64,000 bases of DNA from Phoenix dactylifera (taxonomy: Eukaryota; Streptophyta; Magnoliopsida; Arecales; Arecaceae): the NCBI RefSeq assembly GCF_009389715.1, contig NC_052407.1:8404475-8468474 (forward strand), written 5' to 3'. Position numbers and translations under genes: made by a program. Below, piece after piece: positions 35,264 through 49,301 of this stretch. Each line of letters opens with the position of its first letter. The first letter of the stretch is position 1. The notes under the pieces were generated by a model that was not told where the DNA came from, searched no databases, and saw only the letters and a program-made list of their open reading frames with translations.

Positions 35264-38200
35264 ACTTTGTCAACATTCATTTTATTTCATTTCTCTTAGA
35301 GATTGAGATACAATAAGTATGGTAAAGAAAGCAGGTTCCAATTTAGTCTGATGGCCAGTTGGTCTTTGTGCTGTGGATTGTTGAGGTTTGGAATTATCAA
35401 ATTTTCAGTTATTGGGGAAGAGCTCTGTTTCTTACCCTAAATTATATTAATTTTATCCTTTTATGAATTGCCCTTTTTGTAGTTTTTTTTTGGATTATCA
35501 GGGCCACACCTATACGGAGTTTCTAATCAGAACTTGAGATGTCTTTGGATATGACTCTGTTTGCTGCTGTATGGCTTGAAAATGTTTGATGCACAAAGAG
35601 ACATTTTCTTTGTTTTCTCCTACATCCCTCCCTCCCTCTCTCTCTCACAGTTTTTTATATTGTATCTGCTATACTTGGTTTAAAGGGTTCTTCACTGAGG
35701 TTAAAATAAAAATGGTTCTAAATTCCTTGATGTCCTTTTGATTTCATGATAGTTCTAGAGGTTCTTGCAGATGTTCTTATAAGAGGGGAAACTACTGAGT
35801 AGGTGGTTCTATTTTGTCCTGATATTTCCTTGGGCTAGTAATTTTGTTGTCTGCTTTGATTATTCTTTTGGGCTACATTTCTTGGTGATTGTTTTTATTT
35901 GGTTCATCAATATCTTGATTTAATTATTGACTAAGGTAGTATCATATTTCAGAACAAAGATATGGCAGGAGTTAAGATATGATTGTATGAGGGGAAATAT
36001 GACTTTAATGGATTTTGTCCCCCATATTATTTTTTCAGCCTTGCAAAACTCTATGCTGGTGCGGGTCTTTTTCTTCTTCCTAGGGATTTAGTGGAGTCTT
36101 GCATTCTCACTGTTTTGCCAATCTTTATTCTGGTTGAATGCTTATCATAGGCAATCTGTCCATGATCTTGTCGGAATTGGAACATTTTGGGTGGTTCATT
36201 TGGTCAATATGTTTTGTTTATTCATTTATTGCATGTTCCAGTTATTGTTTTAGGCTTTACTGCTTGGCGATTCTTTTGTTTGTCTAACAGTATCGCGGTT
36301 TCATCTTTGACTAATGTGGCATCATATACCAAAATACAATGTTGCAGGGTTGTAGTTGAAAGAAGGTTGTTTACTGAGGAGGTGTTTCTAATCTCATATG
36401 GATTGTGCCTATTAATTTTTTTCCCTAGTGGTTGTTGCGGCATTGCAGGATTCTCTAATTCATGGGGATCTGGAAGTACATTTGACTTGATGATGATTTT
36501 TTGTGTCTATTAATTTTTTTCCCTAGTGGTTGTTGTGGCATTGCAGGATTCTCTAATTCATGGGGATCTGGAGGTACATTTGACTTGATGATTTTCTAAG
36601 TATCACTCTTACGAGTTTGTGTACTTTTAAGTTTTGTCCTGTTAAGTTCTAGGCTTGGCAGCTCATTTCTCGTGCAGTGAGGTCTATTTATTTCCTATAT
36701 CATTGAATTCCCTATCACGGACTTATTGGCAGGGACTTGCCCACTACCTAGGTTCTTAAAAATTAATTCTTTTTTGCGAGTTTTCTGACATTGAATTCCG
36801 TTTCAATTACCAACTCAACCAGTTGGGATATGGCTGTTCAGTAAATGGACTTGTGGTTTACATTATCTTTTTGGTGCCTCAATGTTTGTCTTGTTATATA
36901 TTCTTTATTTTTCCTAAAATTGTTAACTAAATAATGATATTAATCGGCATTTTGTTGCTTTATGTTTAGCAATGGAATGATGTTTGCTTCTCAGGATCTC
37001 CCACTCCCCCCTTCTTTTTTAAAGAATAACACGCTGATGTGGTGCCTTGAGCGAAAGTAACGATATATAGGTGCTAGTGTCAAGATTTCATCTTCAATGC
37101 AGGGGTTTCCTATCTTTGATACTGATGTACATAAAGCACCACATTTTCTTGAGTCCCACTAGCAGGCAAGAATATTATCGTTGCTTTAATTGCAGTTTTG
37201 CAGGAGGCTTTGCTGAAGAGGTTTTTCTTTTTTCGGGAGTCCCAGGTTTTGCTCGAGAGGATTCTTTCTTTTAAGAATGTTTGTTATCGTGTATGTTGCG
37301 GTTATTGTGTTCCAGCTTTTTATATCGAATGATGCGGTAATTTTTGTTTAGTTTACACATTGGGTCACAGCAGGTGGGGATTTTTAGAAATTCTGGATTT
37401 GGTTGATTGTAATGAGTTTCATTCTCTTATATGATGGACAACTGCTCCTCTTCTTCTGTTTCTTTAATCAAGATTGTGATCCAGTCCAACTCCTTGGTGG
37501 TACTGCTACGTGGATTGGTAGGATTGAGGTATGGTTGCAGCGAGCTTCATTTCCTTTTCTTGTGTATGAGGTTCTCTTTTCCTTCTGTCTCTTTCATCAG
37601 TATGCTGATCCAGTCATCAGTTTTCCATTGTGATAATGCTACTGTGCATGGGTTGGCTTCATGCATGGTTTTGATGAGTGAGGTTTTTCATCCTATAGAG
37701 AAGGTATGAAAGAGGATATGGCTTTGGTGGATGGATTGGCTTCGTATATGGTTTTCAGTCGTCCTGCTTTGGGAAATGTTATATTTCCCAGGTTGGTACT
37801 CAGGGCATGTAGTGATTACTGTTTCTTCAATTCCAGTCCTGCCTGAGCTTGTAGTGGTGGAGATATATTTTGTAGTGGGTAGTTCTCAAGAACTTGGGAC
37901 TTTGTCAAATTTTCATGGATCTCATTTATGGCTGTTGGCTTTTTGGGTTCTTAAAGAATTGCTTTTGGCATTCAATTTGGTTTATGATTTAAAGAATTGC
38001 TTTTCTGGCACTGTGCTTTCAGAGCATCTTGGGAGTCATCAACTTCTTGTCTTGCTTTTGTTTGACCGTATTTGAAGTATCTTTAGATTATATTCTCTCT
38101 CATTTTTTGAGCTTTCACTTCTTAGTTATCTTAGTGATGGGGAGCAAAATGGATCGGGCCAAATTTGAACCCCAACACTTAGCTATATGGGCAATGTAAA

Positions 38201-39640
38201 TGTCAGTTTCTAGGGATCTGGACATCGGTATAGTTTTTCTGTTAGTGCTTTCAGATTATATTGTACCAGAACAATAACTGCCACTTATGAGCGTCATCAA
38301 AGTTGATGGATACAAGTGTTTGGTAAGTAGCACTTTAATTAGCATGTTTCACATCTCGATTCATCATCTCTCATTTTCCTTTCTTTCCTTTTTGGCGCAT
38401 GTTATGTTTCATGTTTCAGCTAAGGGTGTTTCTTATCTTTGTTGATGTGGATCAATCAAAATATATCAGTTTTTATGGCGGGCAGAATTTAATATCCTTG
38501 TTCTGGTCGAATTTCATAGAGGTTTTGCTCTAGCAGATTCTTTTCATTGAGGGGAGCTTTTGCTACTGGATGTTGGTATTATTTGTCTGCTGGGCTCTAT
38601 CATCTCAATGCTTCAGTGATCTAAATGATTTGGTGAGATATGTCATCTTTTGATCAGGGAATAGATGTGGATCCTTATGCACACCTTGGGCTACAATCTA
38701 AAGAGTATTGTTAGGAATTTCATTTTTCTGGAAATTCTGGATTTGGATTTTTGCAAAGAGCTTCGTATGTCTTCCCCTCGAGTCTAGGTTCTATTTTCTT
38801 CTTTAGATTTTTTGAAGTTACCAGTCACCAAGATTTCACCATCAATTCCATTATTTTCATCATGTACTATGGTTAATATATCCATTTTTTTTGCTAAGTG
38901 ATCCTCTTCAATCAGTGCCCTGAATCAATCGGCAAATTTCTGCAGCTTCAATATTGGCTGAAGCAGTCATATGAAGTAATTGGCTCATGATATAATTCTG
39001 GTGAGGGGGGGGGGGGGGTTTACCTTAAAGTTTATTATGCATATTTCGTTAAATGACATTTATTTAGTAGTCTTCTTACCAAAGCTGATTATTGTTTCTT
39101 GTTTCTTGGCTGCCTCTTGAGAGCGTGTCATGGTAATCCAGTTTGACTTATGTAGAATCTTCAAATTCCTTTTTCTTAACTATCTGAATAGGTATCTTGG
39201 TTATTGACACCTTGGGCTACAATCTAAAGAGTCTTGTTAGGAATTTCATTTTTCTGGAAATTCTAGATTTGGATATTTGCAAAGAGCTCCATCTGTCTTC
39301 CCTTGGAGTCAAGGTTCTCCTTTCTTTTTTAGATTTTTTGAAGTTACCTGTCACTAAGATTTCCTCATCAATTCCATTATTTTCATCATGTACTATGGCT
39401 AATATATCCATGTTTTTTTGCTTAGTGATCCTCTTCAATCAGTGCCCTGAATCAATCAGCAAATTTCTGCAGCTTCGATATTGACTGAAGCAGTCATATG
39501 ATGTGGTTGGCTCAAGATAATTTTCTGATGAAGGGGGGTTTTACCTTTAAGTTTATTATGCACATTTTGTTAAATGACATTTATTTAGTAGTCTTCTTAC
39601 CAAAGCTGATTATTGTTTCTTGTTTTTTTGCAGCCTCTTG
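35264..39640 (+). repeat. left-arm unit B2, near-identical tandem copy of B1
   Basis: Corresponding frames of 67, 92 and 114 codons at 37071, 37431 and 37731 differ from those at 32697, 33055 and 33355 by only one or a few residues, and the offset is constant near 4,376. Near-identity without selection on a protein points to a recent tandem duplication. A 15-G run sits at about 39004-39018. Confidence 0.85.
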
Positions 39641-40880
39641 AGAGCGTGTCATGGTAATCCAGTTTGATTTATGTAGAATCTACAAATTTCTTTTCTTAAC
39701 TATCTGAATAGGTATCTTGGTTATTGATTTGGATAGATTTTGAAGAACTCGGACCTGATTAAATTTTAATAGATTTGTTTCATAACCGAGGCTGATTTGT
39801 CGTTGCCCGGTCCACTTGACCAGCCCATCAATAAGATTGCCCTTTGCCAACAATAAAGAAAAGAAAAAAAAAAGAAAGGAAAGTCAGGTGCGTGCCTTGC
39901 ACGTGCCTAGCTACAGTAGACTCCTTCGACTACTCCAGTTGGGAGTCAAAGTCTAGAGGGCTGGAGGCTGGGAAACCCTAGCCCTCCACCTCAGTTTAAG
40001 GCATCCCATCCCCTTGAGGTTCTACCATCCAACATTGTTGGCCTCGTGCGCCTTCTTTTTCTCCTTTTTCATCTTGATTGCCGGTGTTTAGGTTCACCGT
40101 TGACTATTCCCTTTCTCCTCCTTTTGATATTTAAATATGGATTTAGTGCCTCTGAACCAGCATTTATTTAGTTGTTTCATGAATGATGGTTTTGGATTTT
40201 TGATTTTGTTTTAAGATTATAATTGTTGGCTTCGTATTTTCAAGGGTTGTACCCCTCAGTAGTATAGTCGTATTATGTTTCGGATTTGGGGCTTGACAGA
40301 TTTTAACATTTTAGTTTTGGAAAATACTTGATCAATGCCTATTATAGGATTTATGACTTTCTTTTTGTTAATTAGCCTTCTGAATAGGTATCTTGTTTGT
40401 TAATTTGGGTAGATTGTAAACTTTGAATTTGTAACTGAGGTGATCTTGTTCTGATTCTGTCCTCCCTGTCCCCACCCCATTTGAAGTTTGTTCACGGAAT
40501 ATACTTTTGGTTCATGCTATTGAATATAATGTAGTTTGTGCAAGAATTCTAGCATGCACACTGTTTGCTTTTGTGATAGGTAGGGGCTAGTATGTTACTA
40601 CAAAAATGTTTATTTGGTGTTTCATTCTGAGGTTGGTTATTTTGGTCCCTCCTTCATTATTTTTCTTGTATTCTTTCATTGACGTTCTTTTGGTTATCAT
40701 TTCATTAACACACGTACATTAGCTGCCTTGCCATGACATTGAAGGCTGTGAACTGTTAAAAGATTTAGATTTTTAGGTTTTGGGATTCATATGTTGTTTG
40801 ATGTTTTTTTGGAATTATGCTTTTGAAAAAATTATATCAAGATAATTTCTTCTCAATTATGGTTGGTATCCAGTTCACAA
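39641..40880 (+). repeat. single-copy segment of the left arm with a GC-rich patch
   Basis: It is mirrored at about 52850-51700. At 39880-40070 it is richer in GC and contains GGGAAACCCTAGCCCTCC, followed by CT-rich sequence, which could be a second transcription start. No exon is supported. Confidence 0.5.
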
Positions 40881-43800
40881 AGGCTAGAGTTTGATGCTTT
40901 TCACATAGGCCCTATCAAGATAGACCATGATATCGTCCATTGTTATGGTATTCTAGTCATTGAGAAGAAATTATCAAGATAGACCATGATATCGTCCATT
41001 GTTATGATATCGTCCATTGTTATAGTATTCTAGTCATCTTGAAGGTACATCACTATTACTTAGTCTCAACTCATTCTCGTGGCTTTCTATTCTTTGTCAC
41101 ATTGCTGCAAAACCTTTGATCTTGAACTTTTCGAACAAAGACCTATGTGAGAAGTTTTCAACTATCTTTATCGCTGGGGGTTGGCTAGGTTGTATCTCCC
41201 TTTACTTTAGCATGAAACACTCTATTGGATCGATACATCGAATTTGACAAATCAGCTTGATTGTTGTTCTTATGGAAGGTCGTTGTCCCGTAATTACTGT
41301 TATGATTTTTCGTTTGTTGTTTGCTTGTGGTCCTACAACTTAGACACATTTAATATTCATCCATTGTTCTATACTTTGCTACATATTTTGTTCTTCTTCT
41401 GTGCTTTTCTTTCTCTTTTCTCATTTCTTTTAAATGGATGGTTGCTGTTGTATTTTAATGTGACGAGAGTTTTGGTCCTGCTTGCATGGCGGTTTGGGTT
41501 GTATCTTTTGCACGAAAGAGTAATTGATCTTCTTTTGCAACATCAACTGTTGGATCGCACCTGGCTCTCAAAACACTTTGAATTATATCCAGTTATCGCT
41601 ATATATATCTCAAAGTGACCATTGCTCGATCTGATTGTGAATTTGTGCAAAGGTGAGTCCTTTCGCATAATTTTCTTGCTGTCATAGTGATCCATGTCAT
41701 CTGTCTTATTTTCTTGTGGTTTTCCAGCTCAGACTTAATTTAAGTCAATGTTTTCTATTGTCATGTTTTTCTTTTTTCAGGCGAAAAAATTTGCATTGGA
41801 CTATTGGTGATGTATTTTAATGGGAGTAAAGTTTTGGTCATGCATGTATGGTGGTTCTTTTATTCCTGTCACAGTGGTTATCTATTTCCTGTCTGCTCAT
41901 GTTTTTCCAGCTTAGACATGTTCGTTGTTCATCTTTGATGTTAGATTGTGATGTTTCTATACAAAATATTGAGGTTTCATCTTGTGCGGTGATTTTGGGG
42001 CCTATACAATTTATCATTCACTAAATCTCGACTGCTAGACATGCCCAATTAGTTCAACTTATTGGCATGATAGTGGATTGGAGCACCCTGTGGCGGGTAT
42101 AAGAGAATTAAGCATATATTAACAAAGGATACTTTCCATTAACCATTGCACTATAGTCTTGTAGGGCATCTTTCTTTGCCCAGTATACTACTACAAGCTG
42201 GAAGATGCTGTTGATTACTTGCCCCAAATGGAAATGCTATACAAATCATATGCTAATCAAAACTCTTAAATTTAGAGCTCAGAGCAAAGACATGACAATA
42301 ACTCATATTATGTGGATGCAAAACACACTGAGGCTCAGCAGCCTCATCTCCTTAAATAAAAAAAAATGCCTAATGATACTCTGGCAATTTTGATGCTCGA
42401 TGTCTCCATGCAGTGGTGCATCGAGCAGCTTTGAATCTCGATATAGTGCCATCGAGCAGCTCTGAATCTCGATAGAGGGTTCTTTCTGGTTCATTATTGT
42501 TGTTATAATCATTTAGGTTGTTGTTACGGTTGGAGTTGGCAATGAAAGTTGCATTACTTGATTGGAGATATTGGACGCAGGAAGTTAGATGGGACAGCTC
42601 CAATATTGCAGGAATGTGTTTCGTACGGAATGCATTGGGCAGGGCTGAATATGTCCTTGTTGCTCCGGCTGTAGGTCATTTGCGATTAATATTGAGTCAT
42701 TAGGTAGAATTTTGGTTGTGGGTGTGCATTATGGTTCTTTTATGGCTGTCATGGCATGCTATGTCATCCTAAGACATTCAATATTAAGTTATCATGCTAT
42801 ACTCATCCTTTCTTCTCTCTTTTAAGAAAAAAATACACGCACTTGTGAATATTTTTTTTTTCTTTTTTGTGGAATTTAACATCGATACATCTTTATTTTT
42901 TGGGGGAAAAACACATGGACTGGATGGTGATGTATTTCAATGTGAGAAGAGTTTTGGTCATTCATGCAAGGTGGTACTTTGATTGATGTCATGGTAATCT
43001 CTTTCTTGTTTACTTGCAGTTTTCAGAGCTATAGTTCTATATTTCTTTTTTTTTTATTTTTTCAGAATCTTTATTTTCTTATTTATTTTTCTCTTTTTGG
43101 GAGAAAAAACACATGCATTGGACTGTTGGTGATATATTTTAATGCGTGCGGAGTTTTGGTTGTTCTTGGTGATTCCTTGATTGCTGCTATGGTGTTCCCT
43201 TTCTTGTTGCCTTGTGGTTCTCCAGCTTAGACACGTTTATTATGAAGCCATTGTTCTATGCTCCGTTTCCCGTTCAGAAAAATCATATGCATTGGACTGT
43301 TGATGATGCATTTTCTTCTTCTTTTGTACTTATCTTTTTCTCTCTTTGCGAATGGATGATCGGTGTTGTATTTTGATGCAACTAAAGTTTTAGTCATGTT
43401 TGCATGGTGACTCTTTTATTGCTATCATGGTAATCCATGTTTTGTGTCCTGTTTGCTTGTGGTTTTTCCTTTTGACTCAATATTTAAATCGTTGTCCTAC
43501 AGTCATCTTTTCTTTTTTGTAGAAGAAAAACATGCATTGGACTATTGGTGATGTATTTTGATGGGAGTAGAGTTTTGGTCGTATGCATGTGGTGGTTCTT
43601 TTATTCCTGTCGTAATGGTCCATGTTATTTGTTTCCTGTTTGCTTGTGGTTTTCCATCTTAAAGACACATTCTATGTTAATCATTGATGCTAGATTGTGA
43701 TGTTCCCATGCAAAATACTGAGGTTTCATTTTGTGTAGTGATTTTGTGGCCTACGCAATTATCATTCACTAAATCTTGACTGTCAGATTACACACAACTA

Positions 43801-44933
43801 AGTTGCCCAACTAATTCAACTTATTGGCATGGTAGAGGATTGTGGCACCCCACAAACGCTTATTGGTGAATGCCCATGTCCTCTGATGTTTGGGTTTGCG
43901 TCTTCCTGTGTTTTGCCATATGCAGAGTTATGTTGTGTGTCCTATTAATTTGATCATCTGGCTTGTATGTTTATGGTATATGAAAGATGAATCCAGTGAG
44001 TGGGCAAGCAATCATTTATGGTATATGAAGCTATTGTTCTGTGATCCTTTTTCCGTTCAAAAAAATCATATGCGTTGGACTGTTGGTGATGTATTTTCTT
44101 CTTCTTTTGTACTTATCTTTTTCTCTCTTTGTGAATGGATGGTTAGTGTTGTATTTTGATGCAACTAGAGTTTTAGTCATGCTTGCATGGTGGCTCTTTT
44201 ATCGCTATCATGGTAATCCATGTTTTGTGTCCTGTTTGCTTGTGGTTTTCCCGTTTGACTCAATATTTAAATCGTTGTCCTAAGGCAATCGTAGACTAAA
44301 ATCCTATGAAGACAACATTAAACGTATTATCATTCTGTTTTGTTATAGGGCCTAAGCGGTTCAATAATATTAAATGTGAAGAGAGCGATTGATCTAGTGA
44401 AGTTGCATCTAACTGAAAGTTTGAGGCCTTGAATTATCCCTTGGCGAGTAGGAATGTAATGTTTGTGGTCTCGTTTGGAAGCAATCTTTGATGATCAAGG
44501 AATGTAATGCTTTTTTTTTTTTCTGAACGACTATTTTGTTTATGTGGATTTTCTAGCTCTCTTGGAAGTTCACTTAAGCCACCTAAGTGTCTAGATCAAA
44601 GTTTGCCTTACTGGTCAGTACTGTACCATATCGGATTTATTGTACCATATTGGTATCGAATCAGTATGTTGTTCTCGTACTGTATCAACATTTGGTACGT
44701 GTTGCCGTTTCATACTGTATCATATACTAATATTATAATAGGATGGCATCAGTATGTGTTGTTCTCGTACTAAATGGATGGTTGCTGCTGTATTTTAATG
44801 GGACGAGAGTTTTAGTCATGCTTGCGTGGGGGTTTGGGTTGTATCTTTTGCATGAAAGGGTGCTTGATCTACTTTTTGCGACGTCAACTGTTGGATCGCG
44901 CCCGTCTCTCAAAGCACTTTGAACTCTATCATA
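40881..44933 (+). repeat. degenerate minisatellite region near the centre of the palindrome
   Basis: A unit of about 200-270 bp recurs: CATGCATTGGACTGTTGGTG then ATGTATTTTAATG, AGAGTTTTGGTCATGCATG, GGTTCTTTTATTCCTGTCAT, and TTTGCTTGTGGTTTTCCAGC. Copies start near 41790, 42910, 43115, 43290, 43530 and 44065, with clear divergence. Inverted copies lie at 48440-51000. GTACC-like words at 44610-44770 suggest an old insertion. Confidence 0.65.
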
Positions 44934-47900
44934 ATCTGTTGAATTGGCAAGCTGCTTTATAATGATTATTTTGTTGTTACTGCAGTTGTATGTCGGGTTG
45001 AGGAGGGCTACTTCTTTGTTCAAGGGGTTATACCTTAATTTATATGGAATTGGAAAGTTGGAAAATCAAGCTGCTTTTATATAATTTTAGGCAATATGTC
45101 ATAATTGGCTCCAGGTATTATTATAGGGAGTTCGATTGGTTAAATCTTCCTTTATGCCTTTAGTTGCTTGATTTTGTAGTTTATCTGTTCAATGGTCTTT
45201 TTTGCAGTTTTGTTCCTTTTTTTAACTGATCTCTCTATGTTGACATGCTCCTCATTTCTTGACTGTATCTCAAGATATCCATTCTCATAATTTGCAAGTC
45301 TTGGCAAACAAGGCAAACAATTTCTTGTGCATGTTGGAAGAGTTTGTCAAAATTCAATTTGTTTCATTTCTCTTAGAGATTGAGATACAATAAGTATGCC
45401 AAATTTAGTCTGATGGCCAGTTGGTCTTTGTGCTGTGGATTGCTGAGGTTTGGAATTATTTCAGCTATTGGGGAAGAGCTCTGTTTCTTACCCTAAATTA
45501 CATTAATTTTATCCTTTTATGAATTGTCCTTTTTGTAGCTTTTTTTTTGGATTATCAGGGCCGCACCTATACGGAGTTTCTAATCAGAAGATGTCCTTAG
45601 TTTGGATATGACTCTGTGAAGATGCTCTTATCAGGGCAGCTACCGAGACACCAGAGGTCTCAACAGTGTAATAGATCGAGAGAGAATCCTGACGGGCCGA
45701 TGTTCCTTTGGATTTTGTGAACCTATGCTTGTTGCTAACTTGCTATCCTCCCACACTGACCAACAGTACCACAACCCACGCCAAAAAAAAAAGAAAAAGA
45801 AAAAGAAAAAGAAAAAGAAAAGACTTTCTTTTGCTTTTCCTCTCTCTCTCTCTCTTCGGGTCCATTCGGGTCGGGTCGGGTCCGTTTGGTAAACCCAGAC
45901 CCGACCCAGAAAATGATTCGGGTCCAATTTTCGGACCCGACCCGGACCCGCGGGTCCTAAAATTCTGGTCGGGTCGGGTCTACGCGGGTCGGGTCGGGTC
46001 GGATCACGGGTCGACCCGACCCATTTGCAGCCTTAGGTAGTATCATATTTCAGAACAAAGATATGGCTGGAGTTAAGATACGATTGTATGAGGGGAAATA
46101 TAACCTTACATGGATTATGTCCCCCATATTATATTTTCAGCCTTGCAAAACTCAATGCTGGTGGGGGTCTTTTTCTTCTTCCTAGGGATTTGGTGGAGTC
46201 TCGCATTCTCACTATTTTGCCAATCTTTATTCTGGTTGAATGCTTATCATAGGCAATCTGTCCATGATCTTGTCGAATTTGGAGAATTTTGGGCATTTCA
46301 TTTGGTCAATATGTTTTGTTTATTCATTTATAGTTCACATATTCCAATTATTGTTTTAGGCTTTACTGCTTGGTGATTCTTTTGTTTGTCTAACAGTATT
46401 GCGGTTTCATCTTTGACTAATGTGGCATCATATACCAAAATACAATATTGCAGGGTTGTAGTTGAAAGAAGGTCGTTTACAGAGGAGGGTGTTTCTAATC
46501 TCATATGGATTGTGTCTATTAATTTTTTTCCCTTGTGGTTGTTGCGGCATTGCAAGATTCTCTAATTCATGGGGATCTGGAAGTACATTTGACTTGATGA
46601 TTTTCTAGGTATCACTCTTGCTAGTTGTGTACTTTGAAGTTTTGTTATGTTAAGTTCTATGCTTGTTAGCTCATTTCTCATGCAGTGAGTTTTATTTCTC
46701 TCCTATATCATTGAATTCCTTATCATGGATTTATTGGCAGGGACCTGCCCACTACCTAGGTTCTTAACAATTAATTCTTTTACCGAGTTTCCTGACATTG
46801 AATTCTGTTTCAATTACCAACTCAACCAGTTGGGATATGGCTGTTCGGTAAATGGACTTGTGGTTTACATTATCTTTTTGGTCCCTCAATGCTTGTCTTG
46901 TTATATAATCTTTATTTTTCCTAAAATTATTAACTAAATAATGATATTAATCAGCATTTTGTTGCTATATGTTTAGCAATGGAATGATGTTTGCTGCTCA
47001 GGATCTCCCCCTCCCCCCTTCTTTTTTAAAAAATAACACACTGATGTGGTGCCATGAGCCAAAATAACGAATATATAGGTGCTAGTGTCAAGATTTCGTC
47101 TTCAATGCAGGGGTTTCCTATCTTCGATACTGATGTACATAAAGTGGTACATTTTCTTGAGTCCCGCCAGCAGGCAAGAATATTATCATTGCTTTTATTG
47201 CAGTTTCGCAGGAGGCTTCGCTGAAGAGGTTTTCTTTTTTCAGGAGTACCGGGTTTTGCTCAAGAGGATTCTTTTCTTAAGAATGTTTGCTATCGTGTAT
47301 GTTGCGGTTATTGTGTTGCAGCCTTTATTGTGTAATGATGCAGTAATTTATGTTTAGGTTATGCATTGGGTCACAGATGGAGGAGATTTTCAGAAATTAT
47401 GGATTTGGTTGATTGCAATGAGTTTCATTCTCTTATATGATGGACAACTGCTCCTCTTCTTCTGTTTCTTTAATCAAGATTGTGATTCAGTCACACTCCT
47501 TGGTGGTACAGCCACGTGGATGGGTAGGCTCGAGATATGTTTGCAGCGAGCTTCATTTTCGTTTCTTGTATATGAGGTCCTCTTTTCCTTCTGTCTCTTT
47601 CATCAGTTTTCCATAGTGATAATGCTACTGTGCATGGGTTGGCTTCATGCATGGTTTTGATGAGTGAGGTTTTACATCCTATAGCGAAGGTATGAAAGAG
47701 GATATGGCCTTGCTGGATGGATTTGCTTCGTATATGGTTTTCATGAGCAACATTTTTCGTCCTGCTGCAAAGATATGCAATGATATATCTCCCAGGATGC
47801 TCACTCAGGGCATGGGGTGATCACTGTTTCTTCAGTTCCAGTCCTGCCTGAGCTTGTAGTGGTGGAGACATATTTTGTAGTGGGTAGTTCTCAAGAACTT

Positions 47901-48272
47901 GGAAAATTTTGATGGATCTCATTTATGGTTGTCAGCTTTTTAGGTTCTTAAAGAATTGCTTTTGGGTTTTGAGGGATCTTCTGTTATTGGTTTAGGTTTC
48001 TAAAAATTTGTCATGATCTGCTTTTGTTTGATGATCTGCAGCCTTTGATCTAGTGTTCTCTTTCAGAATTTGGAATATTCTGTGATTGATTAATAGCTTT
48101 CAGGTTGATTTAGAACATCTTGTTTTTGGTTGAAGCGCAATGTCTGTTGCATAGTCGTAAGTTGTTGGTGTTATTATATCATTTTGGTATACTGACGAGT
48201 TATGGTTTTGTGGAGCACCAGAGAAGTATTGTTGACACAACCTTAGGGAGTTCCTGATTTTCACATCTATGA
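44934..48272 (+). repeat. central unit A2 between the inverted arms
   Basis: The left border follows TTTGAACTCTATC and the right border is at CATCTATGACCCTCTACATG. Inside, the order matches unit A1 from 27090 to 30170 and then 26640-26950. It has the same orientation as the left arm, so it forms the loop of any hairpin. It carries a unique insert at 45617-46033. Confidence 0.75.
45617..46033. mobile_element. unique insert with AAAAAG and GGGTC repeats
   Basis: The repeat unit breaks after TATGACTCTGTG (45617) and resumes near TAGGTAGTATCATATTTCAG (46034), with about 0.4 kb of the unit missing. The insert begins with moderately GC-rich unique sequence. It then has an (AAAAAG)n tract (45783-45831), a CT run, and an array of GGGTC/GACCC words (45858-46022) that pair within themselves. 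Its right end, inverted, reads AAGGCTGCAAATGGGTCGGG, a start I know from dispersed plant repeats. A target duplication is not seen. Confidence 0.5.
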
Positions 48273-49301
48273 CCCTCTACATGACAAAACACAAGCAAAC
48301 ACAGGCCCGGACGTCAGAGGACATGGGCATTCCCCAATAAGCGTTTGAACGGGGTGACACAATCCTCTACCATGCCAATATGTTGAATTAGTCGGGCAAC
48401 CTAGTGAATGATAACACATCACCAACAATCCAATGCATGTTTTTTTCGCCTAAAAAAAGAAAAACATGATGATAGAACATTGACTTAAATTAAGATTAAG
48501 CTGGAAATCCACAAGCAAACAAGACAGATGGCATAGACCACCATGACAGCAAAAAAATTGTGCAAAAGGACTCACCTTCCCTTGCACAAATTCACAATCG
48601 GATCGAGCAATGGTCACTTTGAGAACTACATAGCGATAAATGGATAGAGTTAAAAATGCTTTGAGAGACGGGTGCTATCCAACAGTAAAATAGATCAATC
48701 ATTCTTTCATGCGAAAGATACAACCCAACCCCCCCTCTCCCCCCCCCGGAAGCACGACCAAAACTCTCATCACATTAAAATACAACAGCAACCATCCATT
48801 TAGAACGAGAACAACACGTACCGATACCATCCTATTATAATATCAGTATATGATACAATATGAAATGGCAACAGGTACCAAATGTTGATACAGTACGAGA
48901 ACAACATACTGATTCAATATCAGTATGGTACAATAAATCCGACATAGTACAGTACTGACCAGTACGGCAAATTTTGATCTAGACACTTATGTAACTTAAC
49001 AAAACTTCCAAGAGAACCAGAACATCCACATAAACAAAATAGCCATTCAGAAAAAAAAAAAAAGCATTACATTCCTTGATCATCAAAGATTGCTTCCAAA
49101 CGAGATCACAAATATTACATTCCTACTCGCCAAGAGATAACTTAGTTAAGGCCTCAAACTTTCAGTTAGACTTCATTAGATCAATCGCTCTCTTCATATT
49201 TTATATTATTGAACCGTTTAGCCCCTATAACAAAACAGAATGATAATACGTTTAATGTTGTCTTCATAGGATTTTAGTCTACCATGGGCTTAGGACAACG
49301 A

